DNA of 64,000 nt from Glandiceps talaboti (Eukaryota > Hemichordata > Enteropneusta > Spengelidae). Under the pieces are notes generated by a model. The model saw only the letters and a program-made list of their open reading frames with translations, ran no database searches and had not been told where the DNA came from. The position numbers were made by a program, and so were the translations under genes. Position 1 is the first letter of the stretch. Every line of letters starts with the position of its first letter. The stretch lies in assembly GCF_964340395.1 (NCBI RefSeq), contig NC_135559.1, positions 16,127,531 to 16,191,530 on the forward strand, given 5' to 3'. Shown in pieces: positions 13,213 to 26,202 of the stretch.

Positions 13213-14441
13213 GTATGTCCGCTAGTATACCGATCGTCCTATATTTGGCTCAATGGCGCACAGACCACGACGTAAACAAAACAATACAAGGGGTAACCGT
13301 TGTCGAGTGCGCAACACAACATTGAGACACGCAAAAACATGCTCTGTGATCTTGTAAAACGATTGTAGTTTTGTTTTTTCTCTGCATGTGGTCAAATTTT
13401 CAATGCTGCTTCAATGTTAATTGTGGTCTTCTGAGAACAGTTGGCCAATTTCGTAGCACTGGACTCCAAATACCCAATCATTGCTGTCGGTCATTCTAAC
13501 ATTACCTGCACCCCAGCACTGAGTGTACTATGAACTTTCACCTCTCTCCATGTTTGTAATTGACGATAAGAAGGCGCGAGTTGCTCATAGGGGGTGTGTT
13601 TCTGTAGTACATGGACAGAGACTAAGAAAGAAAACCCTTCGGTTTACTGTCTCTGTTGTGAGTTCGTCTAGGACAGAAGATTTGCAGATCTTGGAAGTAC
13701 ATGGCAGCCATAAAAAGACTTGTACATGGCAAAAGACTTCACTGCTGTCTGCCGAATAGCTTGATAAGTCACATGATGATATTTATACAAAGGTCAAGTT
13801 CACCAGTACAGTGTTTTAAAAGAAAGACAACCATCTAAAGCAGACGACAATTAAGGTATTAGAAAAGTGATTTTTGTCTACATTATTTGTAAGAGAGGGC
13901 ACGTATATCTTGTATTGTAGCCAAAATGTCGAACTACATGGATACTACTAATTCGAAATGCCTTTTCATAACTTGTTTGGTATGCCATTTTAAAAGTGGA
14001 TCTTCTTCCCTACATGTCATCGCAACCATTTTCTCCATCCACAGGTGGGCATAATTAACCAATTCAAAAGTCAAAACTCAAAACCTTGGAATTTGGCACA
14101 GTGCGCCTAGATAAGTTATCCGGGTTGCATCACTAATGTTGTGAATCAAAATGTCAAAAATCAAAACGTATAGCACTGTTATTTTAATTTAAATCGTTCA
14201 AGATGAAACACGCAAACACACCAGTTTTGAAATAAAAGTTTGATAAAAGTGTACGTGTTCCACTTTTGAAAATATATAGTATGGGTTTTCCCGTCAAAAT
14301 ATCTATTACTTGTGAAGTAAGAACTTATAGGTTGGTTACTGCATTCACATTGTATGGGAAAAATACATGTACAACCACGTTCCGATTCGTGCAGCATTTC
14401 TATTGATCTTTACCTTCCGTAAGGGGAGCATTATAGTTTTG

Positions 14442-14512
<71 letters not shown>

Positions 14513-14531
14513 GTCTGTCTGTCTGTCTGTC
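14442..14531. repeat. (TATC)n/(TGTC)n microsatellite
   Basis: About 18 TATC units followed by five TGTC units. Confidence 0.95.
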
Positions 14532-15849
14532 GTCTATATCAGTCTGTCATCAAACTTCACATTTGTTTTATATACTTTGGCACACGCATCAATGATAACA
14601 AAGTGCGATTGTGTCATAACCTATTTGTATAGCTCTTTATTCAAATGATACATAATTCATTAAATCTGGTAATGAATACATGCTTGTAACTTCATATATT
14701 TTACACGATATACTGATGATAACATTCCATTGAGTCGTTTTTGTGCAATTAATGAAATTCGGTAGGCTTTATTTACATGCAAACTTGCAGTTGTTCTATA
14801 ACTATTATGGATGTATCGGCATAATTAATGTTTACCAATTAAGGGATTTCATTCATCATAGGAAGACACGCCACACTATAAATAAGATAGTTGTGACATA
14901 TCTCCCTAATTTGCGTAAATAACCTTGCATATTATTGCAAAATTATGCACAGACAATGTATGTAATAGCTTTATGGAAAGCATTCAGTTTACACCTGGTT
15001 ACTATGAATACCCAGGGTGCATATTCTTTAAAACGTTATACAAATTATCCAGACGCAACGTTCTTTTGATACGAATTCATGAAAAAATTCTTAGGTATTT
15101 AAATCTTTGTGATAATCTAGTTATCTTTTCACAGGGCAGGGGTGTCATTATTGTCTCTACCAGTGGGTACTTCCTTTCATGCTGACCTATATTACTTTGT
15201 TTTCGGTTCCGTTGAAAGTGTCTAGAATGTGCAAGTCTCTTCCAAGAAAACTGTCTAGATTAGACGTATTCCTTTAGTCAGCCTGTTGTTAAGGAAAAGC
15301 GCATGTCAATGTATGAAATCCACAACGAACAAAGTTAACCTTGTAACTGTATCATTATGTCTATATTTGAGATTAATGTTATGTGACAAAACAGAAATAA
15401 TCATATTAATATTCGTTTGATGTATGTATCTGCCTAGTGTATAAACTATAGGTGGTCTATTTTTCGATTTCTACAAAATATGACCATTGAGTAACATGAA
15501 GACATGCAATAATTAAATTAGGCAGTGTGAAGATAATCTGAAAATCGACGCTGTAAATCAAACACAATAAAACATTCATGAATACACGATGGGCTTTTTC
15601 GCGCGTCGCCTTTATCACTTCATGAGATCATATATAACAAATTTAGATCTCAATTCGCAGCACAACCAACGATTTTATTTCGCTATTTTTGTTAGTTATC
15701 CTCCGATAGCTGTAATACCAAATATGAACACATACAGAAGTAAATAATTGTTTAACCTTAGAAATATTGTGAGCATGCAATACACAAGATGGTAATTAAA
15801 TAGTTCTTTTATTGATATTATACAACTTATTTTATTGATACACACGACA

Positions 15850-16075
15850 GAATAGAATAGAATAGAATAGAATAGAATAGAATAGAATAGAATATAATAT
15901 AAATAGATTTGAATGAGTAGAATAGAAATAGAATTGAATAGAATCGATTTGAATATGATATAATATAATATAATATATAATATAATTTTATTATAATATA
16001 ATATAATAGAATAGAAATAGATTAGAATTGATTAGAATTAGAAATAGAATAGAAATAGAATTGAATAGAATAGAC
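15850..16075. repeat. AATAG/AATAT-type repeat tract
   Basis: Nine AATAG pentamers, then degenerate AATAT and AATAGA units for about 200 bases. The following sequence to 16190 (AACTTTATTGTCC..., then AAT units) resembles the tail of a retroposon, which I cannot confirm. Confidence 0.75.
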
Positions 16076-18589
16076 ATAACTTTATTGTCCATAGTGTAAA
16101 CCTGTAAAATCATTTATAGTCACTCGCGACAAAGCAAATGACATATACAACAATTACAACAATAATAATAATAATAATAATAATAAAAGGAAATAAAAAA
16201 AATAAAACACAAGCTAAAATTACAGACTTACAAAGTTCTGATCAACAGCAAGTAACAAAGTGACAAGGTAAAATGACAGACATTTTATAGTGCTGATCAA
16301 GAACAAGTAAAAAAGTGAAAGGGTAAAAAAACAGATCTGGGATAAAAAAAAAAAAAAAGGTTTACACTTTTGAAATTTTGTCATCTGAGGGCAAGACATT
16401 CTCGCTCTGTTTGAAGCCTGTGGAAAATGAAAGTTAATCATGTCGAATTTGAAACGAGAATGAGCAGTTTACTGCTGTTATTTTTTCATTTTCTCCCCTT
16501 TCTCCTCTATACTTTACATGCGATTCTGCAAATTTAAATATTATACATTCCATCATTATAACGATAAACATGATGATGAATGAGAAATAAAAAAATGTGG
16601 ATGTACAGTCTTATCTGCTGTAATTTGTAAAGTTCCTGTTAATATATGACGAGGGTGTTGACATCTTGTCGGGTTGTCATGGAGCTGGGGTCATGAACCT
16701 TTGAACTCTACATGAAGTGTGTCAACGATGCAATTCAACTTAATATTAATATCGCCATATTTCATCTTGTGTCCGCTTAATGTTATTATATCTGTACAGT
16801 CAGGACACGGTCTACTTTGCGAAAACTAAAATATCTGAATTATCCTTGATATCATTAGCTTTAAACACTTTGTTGGGACTATGACAACAGAATTATTTAA
16901 AACAACGCTACAGTCTAGTCAAACCACGACCTACTGGGCCACTCTATAAAACCTTTTAATTCCGGGGGTACTCTCATAGAAAGGTATACGGGTATATGAC
17001 GCCCAAATGGATCATTTTTTACACGGATAATCTCTTAACATACGTCGATAATTCATCTAAAAATTTCCCAAATTCATACTTTAGTATCAGAATAAAGGTA
17101 ACTGATCGGATGAATGACTGAAAATCCCTTACACTGGGTCTGGTTTTTTTTTATTATAACATTGATCAGATGTGTTGAATTTGGGCCGCACACTATGCCA
17201 CCTCTGAAAATTTGGGGTTTATCCCCCTCACCCTCCGCGGGTTTGTACATATAAAATATCCCCTAGTCTCTGAATAAGCAATTGCAAAGAAATACACGAT
17301 CTTCTTTTCTTAGTTTTTTTAATGGCATTAGCAGTGGCACTAATACTGAATTGTCTTGTTTAAAAAAATGAAACTCAAGTTGTCAAGTAAATATTCGTAC
17401 ATATGCGGAGATAACTATTCCGAAACCCGCTGATATGCTAAATCAAATCGTCGTACACCCGTTTTTGTTTTGTTGTTGTTGTTTGTCTTTTGTTTTTGTT
17501 TTGTTGTTGTTGTTTGTTTGTTTGTTGTTGTTGTTGTTGTTTTTTGGGGGGGGTTACTCTTCGGAGACCATTTGATCTTTAAGAAGCCAATTGGCAACTA
17601 AACCCGGATATGTAGTAAATGTCAGCTAAACCAGGATATGTTGTTTATGTGTCAAAGATCAGAGTACGACGGTGTGTTTATTTATAGTAATTTTTTTCAA
17701 TTCATCCGTCAAAGGATGACATTTATTCTTAAGCATCGGGTCAAAGGTCAATTGGACACATAAGCTACACCTAAACACTTGCATCATAAACAAACATAAT
17801 ACATAACATGCAAAAATAAGCAAAAACAAATTGGGTATAAAAGATACATAATAACACAAAATTGTACAAAATAGTTCAAAGTAAATCTTCGAATTGCTAA
17901 CATTTAAGGCCCTCTGTGAAAGCCTGAGCACTTTGCTTACATTTCGGTAATGGCGCCAAACAATGAACGCAATTTCTAAGAAAATTACGTGTACATTTTC
18001 CCGCTAACTGTAGCATAACGGCTGAGGATTACGTATCTCTCAAGGAAGTACTTACACACTTTATGTGAAGGAGGAACTTGGGAAAAAAATTCAAACTTTA
18101 CATGGGTTGCTTAGCTGAAGACATGCTTGAACGCGACCCAACAAAGGTGCAACAATTTTTTTTTAAAACACACCTGGACCGGAAAGAGTACAGTCTAGAC
18201 AGTGTACTATAAAATCCACCGTTGTGTTTATCAGTTAGACCCAGTAGACACGTAGACATTACTGGTTTCAAGTGCCTCGATTGACTACCAAAATACACAG
18301 ATGTTTATTCATTTATTTATTTATTTATTTATTTGAGATGTCTACAAGGATTACCCCATTTACAGACACTCAGAAATTGGAAAAGACTAAAATACATTCA
18401 ATATGTACAAAACTAATATAAAAAACAAAGATGTAACTCTGAATACATTAAAGATATTTAGTGATATGTGACATTAATGGTAATGCCTCTAAATTTATAT
18501 TTTTATCGCATATACGTACTAGATGTATAATATGGATACATTGTTTATTAAAAAACACCCAAGACCACCAAATTGAGATAACATTAAAA

Positions 18590-18725
18590 ACAACAAATTC
18601 TTCAAAATTCTGCCATACGATTTTACTTGAAACTGTTAACTTTTGGATTAAAAAATAATAACAAGTTGTTCAAAATTCTACCATATGATTTTACTTGACA
18701 CTGTTAACTTTGGGACTAAAAATCC
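18590..18725. repeat. Two-unit tandem duplication
   Basis: Units at about 18597-18655 and 18665-18723 share TTCAAAATTCT, GATTTTACTTGA and CTGTTAACTTT with about 85% identity. No coding meaning is evident. Confidence 0.7.
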
Positions 18726-20092
18726 TAATTCAACCAATTGACATGACATTGTCTATTGACAAACACTGTGTGCACCAATACATGTAAAACAGTCAAAGGA
18801 ATGACAGTCGGCCAAAAAAGTATGTATCCCATCTGAAAGTATAGCAATGAACAACACATAATTTAGGGTAAAATCTTTATTAAATATGATGACTTACATA
18901 TATCAAACCTAATACAATATTTGAAATGAAATCTAGTTCCACAAAAGATAAATATGAATGAGATTCCTGTAGTCATATAACACGACCCCTTAGGTCACTC
19001 ATGTTTTCTTGGCTGGACAATGACAAATGTTAGGTAAAATGTGGAATTGTGTTTTAGTTCTGCTCTGTACACAGGCATGGAGGTCTACAACCTGTATATA
19101 CTAAATATTTAAAAAGCGATGAAAAGATGAATAAAGATGTTGATAAAGTAGTAAGTAATCACTATATTATAGTATTAAAATATAACATATATTTCATATA
19201 TACTTTCACACACACATTATCCTATAAATAGCCTCTTTTTGACATACATGTTTCAACCATCTCTGTAGCAACATTATTTGAATATACTACAGATATAAAT
19301 ATGTCATTGAATGGACGTTTTAAACGTATGGTAATTGATACATTTTTTCTGTGTTAAAATCTTTGAATGAATATTAATATCACGTGTTACATAACAAAAA
19401 CACGTTTCTTTAACAATAGTAATATTTGATATAGTATATGAAAGGTAAATATCACTTTAAAATTATTAGTTATGATAATACATCTACAATATAAAACATA
19501 TACACGTCCGAAACTATACACTGTATAATTTTATATTTACAAATATTGTATACTGCGATCTTACATAAGTTAACTGACAGTCTGTAATTTATGGTGTTTG
19601 AGTTACTATTGTTAGATATTGATATATACTTATTAGTCAAGACACTCTAAAATAATGCCTAGCTAGTAATAGTCCTATTATGTGACTTTAGTTGTGATAT
19701 AAATTATCAATATATGGTATGCGTTTTGGCCCAATGTATTAACCAAGAATACCTCCGATATAAACAACAACACAGGCATGATTTCCAAGCACCTTAGTGC
19801 ATAATAAACACAAACTTTTTTTCTATTACAATGTGTCGATTCAGACTGACTTCTTGTGTAAGTTTTGGTGTGTTGTGATTCTGCATTTTGTACACAGGTT
19901 TTGGAACCCCAGGTACAGATGATGCCTCTTCAAAAGGTATGATGTTTGTCATCATTTTCAATACATTTTATAGTTTACACTGTAAAATAACGTTTCTGTC
20001 ATCCTGTGGTAAAGGTACAGTAAATATATCACTACGAAAGGTTTCTCCGACTCATCTTTTTCTGTTCACTTCCCAATGTTGGAATACCAGTA

Positions 20093-20802
20093 TCATGGGT
20101 AGTAGCAGGTTTTCTGCACTTCAGTAAGAATGCTCGAATCAGTGTCTTTCTTTCTCAAAATATGTTCCATGTTTGCGTCTTCCTTGCTGAGTTTTAAAAG
20201 CATATGAGCTGCAGCCTCAACTTTCAAACAATGAAACTCTAACTCAACTACTTCTTGTTTGTCAACGATACATTTCTCAGGACATTGCGTCACTCTGGTT
20301 TTAGAGACACACATACTATTAAACATGTTATCTAGGATGATATGACGAAAGACAGTTGGGCAGGTGCGTCGAACTTGCGCATGCGTTGTGTCGGTAACCC
20401 AAGACTCGAGTTGACCACGTGCGTCCATGAAATCATCACGTTCATGGTAACCTTCAAGAAACACCAAACCGAAAAAGGTACCTTCTTTCCCTAAATAAAG
20501 GGTACCACCTATTTCAGGAACTTCGATATACACGGTATCGTTGGCCGAAAGCGGGAAAACACCACCACTGTATATCGTCTGCTTGCTGTCTGAAGTTGTT
20601 GGTGTCAAGCTCCTGATGACTGGGTGATCATTTACGCAAATAAAGTTACCCATGGTCAAGAGCTCACTTTCGTCGAAATAAATCTGGCTGTATATGTAAT
20701 AGAGGCCTGGTATTAGCACGCGCACACGGCCACTCTTTTCATCATATTTGAGGGAAAGTGAGGTAGACCATGACGACATGTGCCAAATCTTTAACACCTT
20801 AT
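20093..20802 (-). CDS. Gene B exon 5: TNF core plus 118-residue cysteine-rich extension
   Basis: 710 bases from acceptor CCTTACAG to a stop. The first 117 or so residues hold the TNF core: WHMSSW, the GLYYIYSQ strand, VNDHPVIRS, then TFFGLVFLEG as the last strand. TNF ligands usually stop within a few residues of this point. Here the frame stays open for 118 more residues (20449 down to the stop) with six Cys and a charged helical-looking end. The codons carry on without a break, so this looks translated. A weak donor-like GGTTACC just after FLEG could remove it in some transcripts. Confidence 0.88.
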
Positions 20803-23433
20803 CTGTAAGGCAAGTATTAAACAAAAAAAAAAAATTATTATTATAATATCTTGAATATTTGAGAAAAATATCAAAAGAAGTAATGTAGATAGGCCTCAAA
20901 TTAGTACCTACCTGTTATGGTATAGATGTCCAATTTCTTAGCAACTAAGTGGGCCAAAGGACGGAAGACCCCCTGGTGAACCTGAAAAAGATTTCATTTC
21001 CAACATTCATCATTGTATAGACGCCCATGCTACCTTTAATTGGGTTTTAAGCAAAATCATAGACTGTGATTATGGCAAAGTCAAAGGACCCACGCTTTTA
21101 GTGATTAGATGCTTACTTCAATAAACTAAAGAGCAACAGAAATATGAATATTCATGAAGGTGTATGCAAATGACCCATCGATTAGCAGTAAGTCTTATAT
21201 TATTTAAAAGTTATATCCGGTAAACTTGACTTGCATATGTTTACACAGTCTCTTACCAATTCTTGGTCGATTTGTCCAGTTTGATGTAGGCGAAGTACGT
21301 ACTCCTGGAACGGATCGAGAGTCAACATGCATGAAGGATCTACGAAAACAGAGATGTCAACATTATGTCCATTTCAAGAGGTTTGCATTCAGTAATCGAC
21401 AGTTTACAATGACCTCCTTTGGTCCAAAATGTAAGGTGATGGTGTTGGTTGAACAATGTAAATCTGATAACACCATGGGAAACCAAGTGTTACAGTGCCA
21501 TGTCAATGTCTCAGCTATGTAGAGTATATAGTGTACACTTGTATGTTGCTTTTCACAATAAACTCATTTAACTCTAAAGGACATAAGCTTGTAAGAGGTG
21601 TACCGTAACGAGAGAACAAACGAGGCAACCGAGTGACCATATAAATAGTCCACAAATAAATCACTACAAAATCATTTCAGTATGTAAACATGCAAGTATA
21701 GGTTTAGCTTGGTCTCAGACTGCTATAAGAGTATAATGGTCTGAGCCTGAGATGAGAACATTTGTTGTCAGGTTTTTTTTGTGTTAGACAGAGTGTAATA
21801 ACCTTCATATGGTATTGTGGTTTCATGATATTTTGACCCCTCAGAAACAGGTCAAACTTGCAATTGACCACGTGCAAACAGTGCAGTGTACTCAATTCTG
21901 TATTTTATGTACCCTGGCCGAAATCTCCTTCACCTAGCGCTTAAATCAATGCCTGTCGCCAAACAAACAATGCTTATACCCGTATTAAAAGAATTCATGC
22001 CCGAGTAAGTAAAGTTGAATCAGTAGTTCTGAAGAAATAGACTTGTTCAACCAATCAGGCATGAGAATGTAATTTATTAATATATGCTAATTAACTTAGG
22101 GACATCCCCTCCGGCCCTTTACGTCATACGGGACTGTCCCTTTTCGTCTCACGTGAAAGGGGGTATAAAGGTTGATATATCACTGTACCTATGAAGTCTG
22201 AGGAAAAAAAGTAGACGACACTGTTTCTCCCAGAGAAAGAAAAACATGTTCTTTTAAGACGATGTAAAAATACAATGACAACACCAGACAAAGACAAGTC
22301 AATGAATGGACTGTAATTTGTAAATGTCGGCATGCAATTTTCGCACAGATACCCCACCGTTTAAACAACCTTACACAAATATAAAAGTGCTAGTATGCAA
22401 ACTTTTCAGTTAGCAATTAAAACCTGATTTAGACACAAAAATACTTTAAAATATGAACCTGAATGTAATGTAAATAGCGCCATCTCAGGTGACCTACAAA
22501 ATATGTCAAGGGTGTGCGCCCGTAAATTTCTTTCGACAGCAGCGCGGCAACGACTAGAGTGAGTCTGACAAGTCAGGCAGTGAACCCCAGCAGCATTCAT
22601 GGACGTCTTGACCGCATATTTGAAATAACACTTTAGCAATGGTATCCATGTTTAATGCATGCGTAGATTATTGGTTGTTTATTCTATGCATAAAGCTAGG
22701 ACAGTCTATTCAATATTATTGAGGGTACTAGAACCTAATATAATGGATAATGAAACGTGTTGAGAAAACCGATTTATTAAACCTACCTCTTGCATTTGTG
22801 CAATCCGCATCTCTTTTTTCCCTTTTGGTGTTGAATGGCTTCTATAATTTAAAAAAAAATGAAGTTTGTTAATAGAAAGATAACTCGAAAACAAGTTTTT
22901 TCCTATAATTATTCAAAAGAAAGTTAATGAGGTAATGCTTATGTATGCAAAGAAAACAATAGCATGTATTATAACCTCACCTTTAGTCGACCCTCATAGG
23001 TATCATCCGCTGTATGCAAATTCCGTCCTTGCTCACTTTCACTTTCACTTTTTTGTTTCCCGCCAAGGAAAATCGTCTGCTTTCCTGTATTACCGTTGAG
23101 TTGGTTGATAGTGCTAAATATTGAAGTCATTGCAAGCGCAAGCATGACAAATGCAGCCACATTTAGCAACGACAAGAACGTGAGAGCCGTTATCCATCTA
23201 TCCTTCTTTGAATAGCCTACATTCCCATTCAGTGGGGATGAAGAATAGCTATTTCTGTTCAGCATTTTTCTATCGGATTTGTCCTGACAGGGTGTTGGTT
23301 TGTCGTTGCGAATATTTCCATTACATTCACAACGAGGCTGCCTGATGAAGAGACTGCCCAGGGGTGTCTTTATTGACAGTGGGTGACATACATGCATTGC
23401 TCTAGTTCGGAGAAACGGGTTTCTATGTACCAC
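20093..23433 (-). CDS. Gene B: TNF-superfamily ligand without collagen repeat, with C-terminal extension
   Basis: Five exons: 23433-22981, 22841-22787, 21339-21257, 20981-20912, 20802-20093 (stop). The order is cytoplasmic tail, membrane segment, furin-type REKR site, a non-collagen linker with one Cys, then the TNF homology domain (strand A about HLVAKKLDIY, core motif [11 protein letters not shown], last strand FFGLVFLEG). The phases 0, 1, 0, 1 run without conflict and match the other ligand genes. No Gly-X-Y repeat is present, so it resembles TNF/TRAIL-like ligands more than EDA in the stalk. After the normal end of the fold it adds about 118 residues with six cysteines. Assignment to the superfamily is secure; the subfamily is not. 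Confidence 0.88.
20912..20981 (-). CDS. Gene B exon 4: first strand of TNF domain
   Basis: 70 bases, phase 0 to 1, with acceptor TTTTTCAG and donor GTAGGT. The peptide RPLAHLVAKKLDIYT is the typical first strand of a TNF homology domain (H-L-x-A pattern). It is equivalent to the 58-base exons of genes C and E. Confidence 0.85.
21257..21339 (-). CDS. Gene B exon 3: linker
   Basis: 83 bases, phase 1 to 0, donor GTAAGA. It encodes a linker beginning DPSCMLTLDPFQEYVLRL and replaces the collagen-like and linker exons of genes C to E. It shows no Gly-X-Y pattern. Confidence 0.75.
22787..22841 (-). CDS. Gene B exon 2: furin-type cleavage exon
   Basis: 55 bases, phase 0 to 1, acceptor after a T-rich tract (TTATAG) and donor GTAGGT. 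The peptide contains NTKREKRDADC: REKR is a furin consensus and is followed by acidic residues and a Cys. It holds the slot of the stalk exon in the other genes. Confidence 0.75.
22981..23433 (-). CDS. Gene B exon 1: N-terminus and membrane segment
   Basis: 151 codons from ATG at 23433 to donor AAG|GTGAGG, phase 0. Residues about 81-104 (ITALTFLSLLNVAAFVMLAL) form the single membrane span after an 80-residue cytoplasmic part. The part after the membrane is Ser/Glu rich. Later in-frame ATGs (residues 13 and 57) are possible alternative starts; the first is taken only because it gives the longest frame. Confidence 0.75.
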
Positions 23434-26124
23434 CTAGATTCTGAGTATATGGGCGAGTCGACGTAACTTCGGAGAATTAAATGTTTTCATTTTGCTAAAT
23501 TCTCTGGAAATTCAACAACTGAGTCACGACTGTTTTATTTTCTTTTTAATAAAAGTCTTGTTCTATTGCAACGGTTAGCACAAACCACATTCTGTCGTTG
23601 AAGTACTTGCTGTGCCCACTCCGTCTGGGATATTTTATCATTTTGTGCAAGTTCTCCCAAATCATGAGCGATTATCCAATGAGAAGCGTGGATTTAGCTG
23701 ACTGTACCTGATTGACAAGGAGGTCGCATGACTAGGGTAGAGTTCGTTCAACTGACCAAAGTCGTAAACAGGTATGTCGACCATTTTAACCACTGAATGT
23801 CAAAAGTAGTCTGGCTATGGCTGGTACTACAAAATCGACAACAATGCAGAGAAAGTAAAATATTCACGCACTTGAAAAATGTGTAAGGTTTGCACGGTTA
23901 TTATATTTTCATTGAAAGTGATGATATCACACCGTCGCAGAAAAATGGGGATAAGGGGTAGCAGGGAAAAGTAATATCAAGGCGCCACGAATAAGTGTAT
24001 CAAGCGTCGACGTCCTGTTGTTTGATAAAGTTCTTCACCTGGGAGAATGTCGTCGCAATACCCGCTCGCTGCATTTGACTACTGTGACAACAAACACTTT
24101 GTAACCCGATGAATTGTTGGAATAAAACCCTCGTAAATGTTATCTACACAAGTCATATTAAAAGTTATGAATTATGAGTAAACATAACAAATATTACAAT
24201 GCACAGTACTCCAAGACTTTTAAACGACTTTAAATTTTCTGTACAGTGTGGCAGCCAACGTGTTAACACGGTCGCCATTTTTATTTATTTTCAATGCGAA
24301 ACGCGCATAATTCTTGGAAAAGTTTGCCAAACAGTCTAGCGCTTTTTGTGTTGCGCGAGCTGTTGTATTGAAAATCCAGTTAAAGTATTTCTAAATCGCT
24401 GTTGTAGTCGTTAATAAAAACCAAATGATCATATAAGCACTTGTCGAGGAGGATCGAAGCGCCAGGTCAGTGCACTGAAAGTATGTGGACGTTGTGGGGG
24501 AGAGACATGTCGTTCTACAATATTGTTCGTAAAGAAGTCTTCCGTTCATTTTACAACGCTGACCGCATTTTGTTAAACGAGCTCGAGTCGTGGCAAACAA
24601 ATTCTTGAATTAAACTTAAATTTGATCGGATAAATTTGAGTCAAATAAAACAACCGATAAAATCAATTATCATACAAGGTTACATTTACATTAGTATGAT
24701 TTTGATAGGAGTGCAGCCTATAGTGTGCGTTGGATTAAAAAATGGCCGTCGCTTGCAGACTGAAGTCAGTGCTATGATATAACTTGAAAGAGGTCACCAT
24801 TTTTTCGATATTCTGTACAAAGTAAATTATATACAAATTTATATTTAGATAAAACTTAGATCTATCGTTGTATAAAAATCATGTATGCATAGTTTGTGGT
24901 CCCTTTGCCATGGTCTTGTGAGAGCAGTCATCTGGTGACACATCTGGCGAATCTATGTTAACTTCATATGGCATTAAGCCAGACCCTTTTTGAAAATTAA
25001 TGTTTATCAACGTCTACCAGCATATATTGTGCGATTTGAACTGCGTTTTATTTTACTTTCCCTTTGTTTATCACTTTTAGCGGATTCTAAATTTCTGGTG
25101 TGGTGTGGGAGATAGTTGAAACTATTGCAACAATAGAAAAAGTACTAAAAGTAAATGCAAATACAGTTCTTCTGAAAATACAAAATAACATGAAGCGACT
25201 AAAATTACACTCCAACTATAAATATTCAACATATATAGTAAGCTTTAGTGCACAAAAATATTTGAAGTAATTTAACTTACCTTCCTTACCTGTTTTGTAG
25301 AAATTCCACGAATGCACTATATACATAAAACGTGTTTTGTTGTTGTTTTTTGGTTCAGATGAATTTCAGATTGCTTCACTACCTTTGCCATTGACCTTGA
25401 CACTTCTTTGATTACAATCTTGAATGAGTGGCATTCTGCTTTTAATTTTATTCTTCGTCTATTCCCCAATCTTCATATATATATAAGTTCTTCTCATAAA
25501 ATAGACCATTCTTCTTTTTATATCTTCTTAACATCATATTTTCGAGGATGTGAACTGTGTTTTCATTTGGCCTTGTAGAAGACTTCTTCAGGGAATTTTC
25601 TACATTATTACAATCGTTTCTAAAAAGATATACAAGTTTGAAATTATACAAACTCCTTTTACTGTCCGTGTTAATAGGTTATGCTAGACAGGAAAGCTGT
25701 ACAGAAAAAAGGGGCAGTGGTATTTTCCACAAAGCATATCAAAATACCAAGATAAGTTCTATTATGAGGCATTTTTTTAACTATACTCACTATTATGACT
25801 GTTTAGACGAAAATTGTGAAATTAGTAATATTATTCCATATTTTAAAACTGCCAATGTTATTCATTTATATCTACAATTGAAAATTTTTCTTTTTCTATC
25901 TCTTTCATTTGTTATTTAATTTATACTTACCCTCAATACATGCAAAATCTAAACATCCTGCTAAACAAATACGTGAACAGACAAAAAGAAAGAATGGAGA
26001 CTGCAAGTCAAACAATCCCACAAGATGAACTTGAAGAACTAAAAAGAATCAACATTATTCATACTTTTTCAAGGATGGAATTTACAGAGTGTGTGAAATG
26101 TAATGTTTACACACACAGAGACTA

Positions 26125-26202
26125 GACAGACAGACACAGACAGACAGATAGATAGATAGACAGAAAAACAGACAGACAGACAGACAGGCACAGATAGATA
26201 GA
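26125..26202. repeat. GACA/GATA microsatellite
   Basis: Interrupted tetranucleotide run of CAGA, GACA and GATA units. Confidence 0.85.

Larger units (their letters stand above)
13213..20092. other. Intergenic region between genes A and B
   Basis: No supportable exon was found on either strand. It holds a TATC/TGTC run at 14442-14531, AATAG-type repeats at 15850-16075, AAT at 16160-16186, TTG/TTTG at 17464-17545, TTTA at 18300-18335 and a tandem duplication near 18.6 kb. The 3' UTR of gene B must begin at the right end. Confidence 0.5.

Noticed and set aside
25557-25919. 120-codon plus-strand frame
   Set aside because: Phe/Leu/Ser-rich composition, no recognisable domain and no convincing splice sites; could be a degraded mobile element but not supportable.
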